From the NCBI GenBank assembly GCA_002499195.1, contig DAKS01000007.1:17468-65006 (forward strand): a stretch of DNA of 47,539 bases, written 5' to 3'. Below are positions 34,821 through 44,452 of this stretch, one piece after another (within the stretch, counting starts at the first letter, position 1; the number at the start of each line of letters is the position of its first letter). The notes beneath the pieces are model-generated. The model worked only from the letters and a program-made list of their open reading frames with translations. It did not search any database and had not been told where the DNA came from. The translations under genes were made by a program, and so were the position numbers. Source of the stretch: Euryarchaeota archaeon UBA443 (GTDB lineage Archaea; Thermoplasmatota; Poseidoniia; Poseidoniales; Poseidoniaceae).

Positions 34821-37800
34821 TTAGGAATTGTCAACTTGCGAGTCTAACCATTGTTGGCCATAATGTTCCCATTGTTCATGATTCCATCCCTCTGGTAGGC
34901 CTGTTTCGGGAACAGGCGGGCCAGAAGATGTAGGTTCAGCAGGTGTTACTGAATCGAACGCCCGTTCAACCGGCGGATCTTGCGGTCGATTTCTTCGAGC
35001 CGAAATTTCATGGGGCATTAGGCCAACCTCCTCATCGCTAAAGATCGCATTCTGTTGTTGATCGAGCCTCTCAATTGCACGTTGCTTACGGCCTGAACGT
35101 CGTCGACGAGTCATCAGTCCCAAGAGAAGGATCATGAACGCTAATAGTGAAAGTTGTGCGATTGGATTTGCTTCTTCTCCAGCCAGTGCTGCACTCAAAT
35201 CTTCGACAAGGGTACGATCGGGTGGTCCAATTTCTACATTGATGACACGAGTTCCTGGACGTTCAGGATTCTCATCCCAAGCCATGACTCGGATTGTATA
35301 CGAACCTTGTTTCTTGAAGTAAGCATCATCGATTATCTTTCCGACTTTATCAGCATCGTTGTCTTTGATTCCGTCCCCATTGCTATCATACGAGGTGTCA
35401 AGGTCCCAAATCACGGTGATTAGGTCAAGGTCGTTCAAGGAATCAATCGTACCGGTTGCATCAAGAACACAATTCTCTAACGCTTTACAATTGATTTCTT
35501 TGGTTCGAACGATCGGAGGAATGTTGAGAACTTCAATCGATAGAACTTCGCTCACACGAACGCCATCATCATCTGTGACGTGATAGATGACCGTATGTGT
35601 GCCGCTTGTGTTCCAGTGCCATACAAGTTCATCACCAAAAACATCGCAGTCATCATCAGCTCCACCAATGTCATTTGAATCAAGGCCAGGATCGACATCC
35701 CAGCAACGGATGAGGGTATCATAGTCTGACGACGTATCGGTTGCATTTCCAATCAACCGCACTTCTTCACCTTCAGCCAGAGGCAGAACCTCCTCAAGTG
35801 GTTGAACTACGGGAGGTACGTTGGCTACACTGACCCATCGCTCATAGGTGCCGCTACTAGCACCTTCGGAATCACTGACTTCAAGACGCATTCGGTGCAA
35901 TCCTGAAGTCTCCCACATCATATCGAATTCAGAGATGCGACCATCGAATGTTTTGATGAGATTCGGTTGTGCATCATCTGGCCACCAACGATGGGTCAAG
36001 TCATCCAAATCATCGATTGAATCCAGTGCTTGACCCCGAAGGCTGACGATTTGATCTTCATCAACATGCCAGGTTTGCTGCACATCAAGAGGGAGAGGAC
36101 CACTTTCATTGGTCATAGTTACCGACAATCCATGCGGATTAATGTTGGTGAATCGAATATCGATGCTTGCCATAGTCATGGCACTATCATCATCGACGCC
36201 AACAGCTTGGAACGTATGCCATCCTTCGGTTGGAGCAGTCGTTGTACAAACACGTGTGTAATATCCTTCCTCACATATCGCATTTGGCCAATAGATGTCA
36301 ACAACACCAGGGAATGGATCCTCCGAATCGGTATCGTTTGCATAAGCATAGAGCGTCACGGGATGTTCGACTTTGACTTCAGTACGCGCGCTCAACACTT
36401 CGATGTTGGGTGCCCGGTTGAGGATAATCACATCAAGAATGCCTTCAACTTGGTCTTGTTCTTCATCTGTAATGGTTACTTCAATGGGATATTCTCCATC
36501 GTTTGTCCATGTCCAATTGAGCATGCAATCGATTGATTCAACCCGCGTCCAAGCCGATGTTCGCGTTCCGTCATACCAAGGGATGTTGAATAGACACGAG
36601 ACGTTTCCTCCATCTTCATCAAAACTTCCTGAGGCGTTGATCATTGTCTCAACATTGGTGTAGACTTCAATTGGCTCAAGAATCGCTGTGGGTAGTCGGC
36701 CAACGAATAATTCAATCTCACCAAGATCGTTGTCCGAATCTGCATCTGCAGTATTAACTTGCAATGGATCTGCTTCCCATCGTATCGGAATCAATCCAAT
36801 CGAAGCATCAGCAGGAACCGTCCAAGTGAAATCCACTTTATGGGATTCGTATGTCGCAAGTGAAGGAAGTACTAGGTCGAAGATTGAACCATCTGGATGA
36901 TAGATTCTCAAATCCGTTTGAATAGAGGGAGTAATACCTTTGTTGACGACTGCAACTTCGATAGTTAACTCATCACCTGGGAGTACATTGTAGCCCGATA
37001 AGGAACTAACAGCACTGACTATGCCACTGCGGTTTCGAATGACAACCGCACGTTCTTCGTCCGCAATGAGGTCCAATCCAACTAGATATTCATCGAGAGT
37101 AATGGTTGATGCTCCGACGTAATTTCCAGCCTTTGCCATTATGCCATGGCTTGCCCAGTCTGTATTTGTAGCAGAATAATCGATATTGTTTCCTGAGTCG
37201 ATGGTGGTGCTTGCTGAACCATTTGATGCGGTGTAGACCGTAGTTGAGGTTCCATCATAGGCCACTTCAATACCAACACTATCGATTGTTCCAAAACAAG
37301 ACGGATGAAGATGTACCCAGACATCCATTGGCGAATCGAGTGCAGTAAGTGCACGCTCTGGAGCGACATCTACACACGTTGGCCGGGTTCCAGGATCGCT
37401 ATTACTCTCGGAACCAGTCGCTCCAACCGGTATGTATTGCTTCAAACGGAAATCAATCGTGAGCCCAACGTCTTCCTCAGCGTGCCTCCAAGCATAATTA
37501 TTGACAGCAGGGCAGTACCAACGGTATCCTGTCGATACACCATCTGAATTCCATGAAGTGAGTTCGTATGAGGCGTCACAGCCACTGTAGGCGATTCCGG
37601 CTCCAATTGAGTTACGTGGCTGTCCAACGTCGGTGACTTCCCAAGTTGTAGTGTTTGTATCTGTTTCAGGAGGAGGGAATGGTGTGATGTAATCACTTTG
37701 TCCAGACCATGTAGAAGATGACGTAGTCAGGGAGGTCCAACGTTCTCCATATCGAAGTGGGAAGTCATATGCTTCCGTAGCAGGACTGTATTCGTTGGTG

Positions 37801-38348
37801 ATTGTGATATCGCCAAGAATTTGGGTCAAAGAACTGATTCCATATGGAATGAACTTGATGTACAAATCGAGATCATTTTTCACGGTAGCAAAATCACTCA
37901 CTCGTAAGTATTCAGTTTGAGTGAATTGAATTTCAGCGTTTCCTGTATATCCATCGAGTTCGACGCCGCTTTTGTCAAAGTCTGCCGTCATTCGAAGTTT
38001 GTAGACCCATTCTGTCCGATTGTCGAATTGGAGTTCAAGGATGTCTGTTACTTCAGCTGTCGAATCACCTCGAATTTCACCAACTGTTGCGGAAACACCG
38101 GTATCCGAAATCAAAATCGAAGGATCAAAGGTTCCAGAATAAATCCATTTGTCGCCAATTCTCCATGCTGGTAGGTCGGTCACTCCAGGATCGGTTCCAC
38201 TTCGATGAACCTCTTGCTCTTCAACGAGTTGGACATGTTGTGTCATGAATGGTGATTGGCTAAAGCCAATCAGTAAACCGAGCATGAGCAAGGCCAAGAC
38301 ACGTGACTTGAGCGTTCCGCCCATGACTGCGCTTAGATGTTCTTGCAC
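34821..38348 (-). CDS. Giant surface protein A with PKD-like repeats and cytoplasmic tail motif
   Basis: A 1175-residue paralogue of the 31.2-34.8 kb protein. The signal peptide (VLALLMLGLLIGFSQSP) is followed by LPAWRIGDKWIYSG, later SGCDASYELTSWNSDGVS and YRWYCPAVNNYAW, aligning with protein B. A CARDB-like region (LDLIADEERAVVIRN) and PKD-like repeats (SGSFDEDGGNVSCLFNI, YAYANDTDSEDPFPG, AVGVDDDSAMTMAS) make up the middle. A membrane segment lies near 1080-1100 (AQLSLLAFMILLLGLM) followed by arginines. The tail has GPPVPETGLPEGW then EQWEHYGQQWL and ends QVDNS. The frame begins with GTG at 38348, but ATG 38324 (MGGTLKSRV) gives a normal signal peptide. It is the first gene of the envelope run, 21 bases after tbp ends. 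No enzyme motif is visible. Confidence 0.88.
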   Translation of the reverse strand: MQEHLSAVMGGTLKSRVLALLMLGLLIGFSQSPFMTQHVQLVEEQEVHRSGTDPGVTDLPAWRIGDKWIYSGTFDPSILISDTGVSATVGEIRGDSTAEVTDILELQFDNRTEWVYKLRMTADFDKSGVELDGYTGNAEIQFTQTEYLRVSDFATVKNDLDLYIKFIPYGISSLTQILGDITITNEYSPATEAYDFPLRYGERWTSLTTSSSTWSGQSDYITPFPPPETDTNTTTWEVTDVGQPRNSIGAGIAYSGCDASYELTSWNSDGVSTGYRWYCPAVNNYAWRHAEEDVGLTIDFRLKQYIPVGATGSESNSDPGTRPTCVDVAPERALTALDSPMDVWVHLHPSCFGTIDSVGIEVAYDGTSTTVYTASNGSASTTIDSGNNIDYSATNTDWASHGIMAKAGNYVGASTITLDEYLVGLDLIADEERAVVIRNRSGIVSAVSSLSGYNVLPGDELTIEVAVVNKGITPSIQTDLRIYHPDGSIFDLVLPSLATYESHKVDFTWTVPADASIGLIPIRWEADPLQVNTADADSDNDLGEIELFVGRLPTAILEPIEVYTNVETMINASGSFDEDGGNVSCLFNIPWYDGTRTSAWTRVESIDCMLNWTWTNDGEYPIEVTITDEEQDQVEGILDVIILNRAPNIEVLSARTEVKVEHPVTLYAYANDTDSEDPFPGVVDIYWPNAICEEGYYTRVCTTTAPTEGWHTFQAVGVDDDSAMTMASIDIRFTNINPHGLSVTMTNESGPLPLDVQQTWHVDEDQIVSLRGQALDSIDDLDDLTHRWWPDDAQPNLIKTFDGRISEFDMMWETSGLHRMRLEVSDSEGASSGTYERWVSVANVPPVVQPLEEVLPLAEGEEVRLIGNATDTSSDYDTLIRCWDVDPGLDSNDIGGADDDCDVFGDELVWHWNTSGTHTVIYHVTDDDGVRVSEVLSIEVLNIPPIVRTKEINCKALENCVLDATGTIDSLNDLDLITVIWDLDTSYDSNGDGIKDNDADKVGKIIDDAYFKKQGSYTIRVMAWDENPERPGTRVINVEIGPPDRTLVEDLSAALAGEEANPIAQLSLLAFMILLLGLMTRRRRSGRKQRAIERLDQQQNAIFSDEEVGLMPHEISARRNRPQDPPVERAFDSVTPAEPTSSGPPVPETGLPEGWNHEQWEHYGQQWLDSQVDNS

Positions 38349-38369
38349 ATGAAAGATGCGACGAAGGTA

Positions 38370-38984
38370 TCAGAGGAGGTCAGCAAGTTCGTCCTTGATG
38401 ATCTCAACTGCTTCCAAAATTTCGTCCTTGTGTCGAGCACCGGTAATGACCATCTTACCACTGCCGAAAATCAAGCAGACAACCTTTGGATAATCGAGGC
38501 GATAGATAAGTCCAGGGAATTGCTCAGGCTCGTATTCAACCTTGTCGAATGGTAGGTGGAATGTGAGGTTGTTAAGATTCAACTTACGTGGTTCACCTGC
38601 TTGAGGTGCTCCAGTAAATTTGTCCTTTCCATCGTAATCTTCAGGGTAGTGAAGAGCGTAGGTTGCAACCATGTTTTGGACTTCAATTTCAACGTCCTTG
38701 AGGTCCCAAGTGGTGATTCCTGCAGCACGCAGATCCTTGATCATTCGATCAATACCTGTGTGGATGTTGTCTTCGTCTTTTCCACCGGTGCAGACAGCAC
38801 GTCCGGAACGGAACATAAGAATAGCCAATTTAGGGTCAGTAACTCGGTAAACGACACCAGGGAATTGTTCAGGTTCATACTCGCAATTGAGTTGAATTGC
38901 AATATCTGGGAGGTCTAGTTCTTCGGCTACACGGGTACTGGCTACTACATTGACGACAGTCAAACGCTCTTCATCGGTGGTCAT
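38370..38984 (-). CDS. tbp: TATA-box binding protein
   Basis: Basal transcription factor that recognises promoter TATA elements. The 204-residue protein has two direct repeats. Repeat 1 has LTVVNVVAST, YEPEQFPGVVYRV and FRSGRAVCTGG; repeat 2 has VEVQNMVATY-like EIEVQNMVAT, YEPEQFPGLIYRL and FGSGKMVITGA. Repeat 2 carries an extra segment of about 17 residues (DYDGKDKFTGAPQAGEPRK) between the first strand and the first helix. Archaeal TBP is usually about 180 residues, so the insertion explains the size. Start ATG at 38982-38984 has a strong TATA element 26 bases upstream. Confidence 0.95.
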   Translation of the reverse strand: MTTDEERLTVVNVVASTRVAEELDLPDIAIQLNCEYEPEQFPGVVYRVTDPKLAILMFRSGRAVCTGGKDEDNIHTGIDRMIKDLRAAGITTWDLKDVEIEVQNMVATYALHYPEDYDGKDKFTGAPQAGEPRKLNLNNLTFHLPFDKVEYEPEQFPGLIYRLDYPKVVCLIFGSGKMVITGARHKDEILEAVEIIKDELADLL

Positions 38985-39006
38985 GGGTTACGGCTTTTCC
39001 CTCGCA

Positions 39007-39015
39007 TATATAAAA
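39007..39015 (-). promoter_or_regulatory. Strong TATA element of tbp (leaderless)
   Basis: On the minus strand this reads TTTTATATA within CTTTTATATATGC. It is centred 26-27 bases upstream of the tbp ATG at 38984, which places transcription start at the start codon. The clearest promoter in the window. Confidence 0.75.
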
Positions 39016-39057
39016 GAGAGGCTATCTACCGTATTGAAATCCTTTCAGTATAGGTGC

Positions 39058-40038
39058 CTATATTATATGCTCAATTCGCAAACCTTCTTCATTAAAGTGA
39101 GTGATAAACGCTCGACCACCCTCCATTTCTATAGCTCCAACGGTTTGTTCTGGATTTCTCGTCAAGGCAATCATGCAACCTCCGCCTCCTGCACCGGTCA
39201 ATTTTACTCCAAGGCTCGAAGGTGCTGCAGCACGAATGAGACGCTCAATTTCTGGTGATGAAACACCAAGCGACCTTAGAACCATGTGATTTTCACTCAT
39301 GGCTTGTCCTACTGCTTCCATATCTCCTTCTTGTAAAGATTGAATTCCTCTTCGTGCAATTGCACCTATGGTTTCGAGTTCTATCTTACGTTCTGGATTT
39401 TCTCGGATGAGGTTTGCAACTTGATTAACCATGGCTGAAGTCGAACCATGTACGCCGGTATTGCCTACAACAAGAGATACTCCTTCAGGTATATTTGCAT
39501 CGAAGGTGTGCAAATGCCATTGTCGAGTTTGACCATTCACTTCCATTGTCCTAGTTTCAATGAAGTCAAGATTCTCTTCTATGGTGTCAGAGAGAACAAC
39601 AAAACCTCCGAAGGAACTTGTTGCAGTATCCATGGGACTTGCACGACCGCCCTGTGCTTCGGCTTCAGCGTGATGGGATATTGAACTAACTTGAAGCAAA
39701 TCGATCGACTCTTCCCGAATCTGTTGAAGTGCACCACAAAGGGCAACCGATAGTGCTGCTGATGAGCCAAGGCCTGATGCCTTTGGAATTGTTCCTCGAA
39801 TACGGATATGAAGTGGTTGATCGTCGAGAGGTGGAAGATGCTTACGAATGTATTCTATGTGCGGATGCTTCTTTGGTTTGAACGTTCGACCATCGAGTCG
39901 CCAAGAATCAAACGTTTCTTCTTTTTCGATTTCAACGGTCATACGCTGATTGATGCTACATGCCAGAGCAGGTTGGCCATAGACAACAGCATGTTCTCCG
40001 AAAAGAATACACTTTCCTGGAGCACTGGTCTTGACCAT
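39058..40038 (-). CDS. mvk: Mevalonate kinase
   Basis: Phosphorylates mevalonate in the archaeal isoprenoid lipid pathway. The 326-residue GHMP kinase starts MVKTSAPGKCILFGEHAVVYGQPALA with the family N-terminal motif. KASGLGSSAALSVAL is the ATP-binding loop, GRASPMDTATSSFGG contains the catalytic Asp, and VKLTGAGGGGCMIAL is motif 3. Length and motifs are complete. It is divergent from the EtfD-like gene across 66 bases and is followed by tbp, which has its own promoter. Confidence 0.95.
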   Translation of the reverse strand: MVKTSAPGKCILFGEHAVVYGQPALACSINQRMTVEIEKEETFDSWRLDGRTFKPKKHPHIEYIRKHLPPLDDQPLHIRIRGTIPKASGLGSSAALSVALCGALQQIREESIDLLQVSSISHHAEAEAQGGRASPMDTATSSFGGFVVLSDTIEENLDFIETRTMEVNGQTRQWHLHTFDANIPEGVSLVVGNTGVHGSTSAMVNQVANLIRENPERKIELETIGAIARRGIQSLQEGDMEAVGQAMSENHMVLRSLGVSSPEIERLIRAAAPSSLGVKLTGAGGGGCMIALTRNPEQTVGAIEMEGGRAFITHFNEEGLRIEHII

Positions 40039-40122
40039 GTTCCTTGGAGACCTATCTCAACCATTAGGATTGGTATTGATTTCATCGTTGGGTTGAAGGA
40101 TTGAATGCGCTTGGATGGATTC

Positions 40123-42150
40123 ATGATGGAACATCCACTCGACATTACCTATGCAGGAATCAAGGGGTATTACCTGCTTCTTGTTCTTGGTGGAATCTCG
40201 ATTGCGTTCTTCGCTTATCAGGTCCAAAAAGCGACTCGTTTGGTTCTTCTCGGCGCTCCCGACAAGCGTTTTGATTCCTGGGGTAAGCGAATGAAAGAAA
40301 CCCTCACGGTTTGGCTTGGACAACGAAAAGTTTTGGAAGACAAAGTTGCTGGAACAATGCACGTTCTGATGTTTTGGGGTTTCCTTATGCTTTCATCCGA
40401 TATGCTTGACCTTGCTACAGCGAACCGATTTAGTGAGCACATTCTTCCAGAGGCATTGAATGGAATATGGAATGGAATGGTCGAACTTGGTTATACAAGC
40501 GCATTGATCGGTTGTTTCCTTGCATTGAATCGTCGGGTGTTATTCACGCCTGAGAAATTGAAAGGAAAATCGCAACTTGAGGGAAATGTTATTCTTCTCC
40601 TCATCATGACCATTTGCACTACTTCATACATCGTCGAGGCTGGCGAAAACCCCCATCCTACATGGGAAATGATAGGCGCATGGGTCGCTGATACCTTCGC
40701 TCCGTCCCAGGAGGTCATCAATGCCGCTTACTGGGCACACATGGTTGCAATCTGCACCTTCTTGTTCCTAATTCCTCTTTCGAAGCACATGCACTTGGTC
40801 ATGGCACTACCAAATGTTGCATTCTTCGATACAGAGCCTATGGCAAAGATGCGACCACTTGCAACCGATGAAAGCGGTTCAGCAGTATCTTTGGAAGAAC
40901 TCGATATCGAATCTTTTGGAGCTGCAAACTATACCCAACTCTCGTGGAGAAGCCTCATCGATGGATGGGCTTGCACATCATGTGCACGATGTCAAGATGT
41001 CTGTCCTGCTTATGCTAGTGGAAAGGCGCTCAATCCGATGCAAATCGTTCACGATGTGCGAAACTATGCCAACGACCATGCTTCACAACTTTTCGCTGGA
41101 GAAACACCCGAAGAGGATATCATCGCTCGCTTTGGTGAGGAGTCGATCTGGGCTTGCACCACCTGTCACGCCTGTGTTGATGTTTGTCCAGTCAACATTG
41201 AACACGTTCCAAAATTGACCGATGCTCGCCGCCATCTTATGATGGAGCGAATGGAATTCGATGAGGCGGTTGAAGATACGATCATGCCTCTCATGGCAAC
41301 CATTGAGAATTTGGAATCCGATTCAAATCCATACGGATTGCCTTCTCACGAGCGTGGAGATTGGGCAGCAGATCTTGATGTGAAGGTTGCTGAACCAGCC
41401 GAGTACATCTATTTCGCAGGTTGCGCCGCTTCTTTTGATGAGCGCAATAAAAAGGTCGCTCGAGACACTATTTCCATCATGAAAGAAGCGGGACTTGATG
41501 TTGGTATTCTTGGTATGCAAGAGGGTTGTAGTGGTGATGCTGCTCGTCGGGCTGGAAACGAATACTTGTTCCAGATGCTAGCTGAAACGAATTTGGAGAC
41601 CTTCAATGAACTTGGAGTCAAGAAGGTCGTTGCATCCTGTCCGCATTGTTTCCACACACTTGGAAAGGAGTACAAGGACTATGGAGGCGAGGATATTGAG
41701 GTGATGCATCACTCTCAGTTGATTTCTCATCTGCAACATGAAGGCAAATTACCTCAACCGGAACACGATGGTTCTGTAACCTATCACGACCCATGTTATC
41801 TTGGCCGCATCGGTGGTGAATACGATGCCCCTCGAGATGCCATTGGTGGTGTCGATGTCGAAACCGAGCGCCACGGACGTGGTTCGTTCTGTTGTGGCGC
41901 AGGAGGCGCTCAGATGTGGATGGAAGAACATGTCACTGAGGGTAATGATCGAGTGAATATCATTCGCGCAAAAGAACTTGCTTCTACAGGAGCGGATACC
42001 GTTGCAGTTGGATGCCCGTTCTGTTCAACTATGGTCACGGACGGTTTGTCTGCAATCGATTCAGAAATGGATGTCAAAGATATTGCTGAATTGGTTTGGG
42101 AACAGATCAAAGCCAATGATGTGAAAATCGAAGAAGCGAAAGCGGCTTGA
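40123..42150 (+). CDS. etfD: Membrane-bound iron-sulfur oxidoreductase (EtfD/HdrD-like)
   Basis: Transfers electrons, probably from reduced ETF, to the quinone pool. The N-terminal 240 residues hold about five membrane segments resembling a NarI-type haem b domain (YYLLLVLGGISIAFFAYQV; MHVLMFWGFLMLSSDML). Two 4Fe-4S motifs follow, CTSCARCQDVCPAY and CTTCHACVDVCPVN. The C-terminal half has two cysteine-rich CCG-type domains: GCAASFDERNK with QEGCSGDAARR and SCPHCFHTLGKEY, then DPCYLGRIGGEYD, FCCGAGGAQMW and GCPFCSTMV. The frame extends to ATG 40105; 40123 or 40126 gives a more usual MMEHPLDITYAG start. With the acyl-CoA synthetase it fits beta-oxidation. ETF subunits are not in the window, so the partner is inferred. 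Confidence 0.85.
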   Translation: MMEHPLDITYAGIKGYYLLLVLGGISIAFFAYQVQKATRLVLLGAPDKRFDSWGKRMKETLTVWLGQRKVLEDKVAGTMHVLMFWGFLMLSSDMLDLATANRFSEHILPEALNGIWNGMVELGYTSALIGCFLALNRRVLFTPEKLKGKSQLEGNVILLLIMTICTTSYIVEAGENPHPTWEMIGAWVADTFAPSQEVINAAYWAHMVAICTFLFLIPLSKHMHLVMALPNVAFFDTEPMAKMRPLATDESGSAVSLEELDIESFGAANYTQLSWRSLIDGWACTSCARCQDVCPAYASGKALNPMQIVHDVRNYANDHASQLFAGETPEEDIIARFGEESIWACTTCHACVDVCPVNIEHVPKLTDARRHLMMERMEFDEAVEDTIMPLMATIENLESDSNPYGLPSHERGDWAADLDVKVAEPAEYIYFAGCAASFDERNKKVARDTISIMKEAGLDVGILGMQEGCSGDAARRAGNEYLFQMLAETNLETFNELGVKKVVASCPHCFHTLGKEYKDYGGEDIEVMHHSQLISHLQHEGKLPQPEHDGSVTYHDPCYLGRIGGEYDAPRDAIGGVDVETERHGRGSFCCGAGGAQMWMEEHVTEGNDRVNIIRAKELASTGADTVAVGCPFCSTMVTDGLSAIDSEMDVKDIAELVWEQIKANDVKIEEAKAA

Positions 42151-42167
42151 ATCTGAGCATTCAACGC

Positions 42168-42896
42168 TCATTCCTCATCGGATTGGCCAGCTTGTCCTAT
42201 AATGTCCCATGTGAATGAAGCAAGGCATCCAAGCAATGAGAAGAAAAGAATGAATTCCGCGGGAGCAGCAACGTCAATCCATGGCTGAAGTTCGTCCAAT
42301 GGAATCATATCCGGTTGAACAGAAAGTTCGTTCCTACGTTGCTCGATTCCTCTTCCAATTGAGATCGTCATTACAATGAGCGATATAAGCGCTGTTGCTA
42401 AGGATACTAATCGAAGTTTACGTCCTTTTGGATGAGGATTTGGTAGTGAGAAGTGAGCGAGTACTGCCCACATAACACCACCATGAAACACGACAAGAGA
42501 AGTGTAGACATGGATCGAAAGATGATCGTACATGTCGGCGAATGAAAGTACTGCTAAATGGATTGAACTAGCTACCCCAATTATCGTTGCAATAAGGAGA
42601 ATTTTGGGTCTTGCTTTTTGCTTAAACAAAACATATAATCGAAGTGCTAGCAAACACTGCAATCCGGCTGATGCAAAGAGACCTACTGTGAATATAACCC
42701 GTTCAATACCAGGGTAATCCGCTTCCGATATGAAGAAAGGGATGTCTCGATAGTTCCCTAGGAGTAAATGAATCGTTACAGCGCCTAAAATAGAGCACAG
42801 GGGAACCATCCATGCTAATTTGACAAGATGTATGTCGCGGAGAACATGTGATGAGAACCGAATCCCTTCCGGGCGATTGATGTCTAACCCCGTCAT
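42168..42896 (-). CDS. Frag1/DRAM/Sfk1-like membrane protein
   Basis: A membrane protein of about 242 residues with six hydrophobic segments. FFISEADYPGIERVIFTVGL resembles the ISDTG-Y-PE-R/IF signature of the Frag1/DRAM/Sfk1 family, and HVYTSLVVFHGGVMWAVLAH fits its later conserved helix. These eukaryotic relatives act in GPI-anchor remodelling or lysosomal membranes; the archaeal role is unknown. The open frame reaches a TTG at 42926; the ATG at 42896 (MTGLDINRPEG) is preferred. It lies tail to tail with the EtfD-like gene and divergent from cysS. Confidence 0.6.
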   Translation of the reverse strand: MTGLDINRPEGIRFSSHVLRDIHLVKLAWMVPLCSILGAVTIHLLLGNYRDIPFFISEADYPGIERVIFTVGLFASAGLQCLLALRLYVLFKQKARPKILLIATIIGVASSIHLAVLSFADMYDHLSIHVYTSLVVFHGGVMWAVLAHFSLPNPHPKGRKLRLVSLATALISLIVMTISIGRGIEQRRNELSVQPDMIPLDELQPWIDVAAPAEFILFFSLLGCLASFTWDIIGQAGQSDEE

Positions 42897-42964
42897 CAAT
42901 ACGTCCTCACACCTTTCACGTATCAATCTTCAAGTGAGAGTGACGACACCGAGGGGATGTTCAC

Positions 42965-44452
42965 ATGCCATTACGAGTGCACGACACACGCCGACGCGAG
43001 AAGGTTGATTTCACGACCCAATCTCCAGGAAGAGTCTCGATGTACGTCTGTGGAGTGACGGTTTACGACCATTGTCACCTCGGGCACGCTCGATGTTATA
43101 TCGCGTTCGATTTGATTCATCGTTGGCTAGAGGCATCAGGTTACGATGTTGATTATGTGCAAAATTTCACCGATATTGATGATAAAATCATCATTCGTTC
43201 GATTGAATCTGGTGAGGACTGGAGAGATATTGTTGACCGAAATATCAAGACGTACTACGAAGATATGGATGTATTGAACATCCTTCGTGCAGATCACTAC
43301 CCTCGTTGTACAGAATATGTCGAATCAATGATTCACATCATTGAGGATTTGATCGAGAAGAATCATGCTTATGTCGCAGATGATGGTGTTTACTTCCACG
43401 TCGATTCAGCACCTGAAAAGTATGGACAATTGACTGGCCAATCTATCGATGCTGTCCGACAAGGCGCAGGTGGGCGAGTCAACGAAACAGGTGGCGGAAA
43501 ACGTGATCACAAAGACTTCGCTCTTTGGAAACAGGCCAAACCAGGTGAGCCAACATGGCCTTCGCCTTGGGGTGACGGCCGTCCTGGTTGGCATATTGAA
43601 TGCAGTGCGATGAGCCTAGATCACTTTGGGACGTCCTTCGATATTCACGGAGGCGGACACGATCTTCGATTTCCACATCATGAAGCTGAAATATTCCAAA
43701 GTGAGTGTCATACAGGACATGCTCCTCTTGCAGGTTATTGGTTGCACAATGGCTTTGTTAACATCGATGGAGAAAAGATGAGTAAATCACTCGGCAATTT
43801 TTGGACAATTCGTGACATTGTTCAGAAGGTAGATCCACTAGTTCTTCGTCTTGCTTTAGTCAACGCTCATTATCGTTCACCGATCGATATGAATGAACAA
43901 CTTCTCAATGATGCTCAACGTAATCATAATCGTATTCTTCAAGTTTATGAGTCCGCATTGAGAATGTCGACTGGAGGACGTCAACATGCTCTGCCAACTC
44001 CGGATATGGAGAGTTCAGACCCGTTGACAAAGACACTCGGTTTGCTGGAGCGACTTGCCGAAGGTTTCGCTCAGGCTATGGATGATGATTTTAACAGTCG
44101 AGAAGCAGTAGCAAAGGTGCTCGCTGCTACTAAGCAATTACAACAGTTGATGACTTTAGGAACCGATGATGGAGACAAGCGTGCAATTGGAACGTATGCA
44201 AAGGAATGGCTTGAGGAGACCGCAGGTGATATTCTAGGCATTCTACCATCGCCAGATATTCTCCTAGCAGAACCGGTCGAAGACCCACGAAAAGCAGAGG
44301 TTGCAGATCAGGTTGAGGCTTTACTCGTCGAGCGAAGCGATGCACGAGCCAACAAAGATTGGCCGCGTGCAGACTCCATTCGAGATCAACTCAACGAACT
44401 CGGAGTCGTCGTTACCGATACTGCGGATGGACCAGTTTGGGAACTGAAATAA
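42965..44452 (+). CDS. cysS: Cysteinyl-tRNA synthetase
   Basis: Class I synthetase charging tRNA-Cys. The 495-residue protein has the zinc/active-site block YVCGVTVYDHCHLGHARCY (HIGH motif as HLGH), FTDIDDKIIIRS, GWHIECSAMS and FDIHGGGHDLRFPHHEAE, then KMSKS in GEKMSKSLGNFW. The C-terminal anticodon-binding region is intact (DLIHR... then ARANKDWPRADSIRDQL). The start ATG is 38 bases from the preceding divergent gene. The stop abuts the convergent amidohydrolase gene (44452/44453). Confidence 0.96.
   Translation: MPLRVHDTRRREKVDFTTQSPGRVSMYVCGVTVYDHCHLGHARCYIAFDLIHRWLEASGYDVDYVQNFTDIDDKIIIRSIESGEDWRDIVDRNIKTYYEDMDVLNILRADHYPRCTEYVESMIHIIEDLIEKNHAYVADDGVYFHVDSAPEKYGQLTGQSIDAVRQGAGGRVNETGGGKRDHKDFALWKQAKPGEPTWPSPWGDGRPGWHIECSAMSLDHFGTSFDIHGGGHDLRFPHHEAEIFQSECHTGHAPLAGYWLHNGFVNIDGEKMSKSLGNFWTIRDIVQKVDPLVLRLALVNAHYRSPIDMNEQLLNDAQRNHNRILQVYESALRMSTGGRQHALPTPDMESSDPLTKTLGLLERLAEGFAQAMDDDFNSREAVAKVLAATKQLQQLMTLGTDDGDKRAIGTYAKEWLEETAGDILGILPSPDILLAEPVEDPRKAEVADQVEALLVERSDARANKDWPRADSIRDQLNELGVVVTDTADGPVWELK

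Noticed and set aside
31500..38300. Long open frames opposite the giant surface proteins
   Set aside because: They are antisense frames with no family motif, signal or conserved composition, produced by biased coding on the minus strand.
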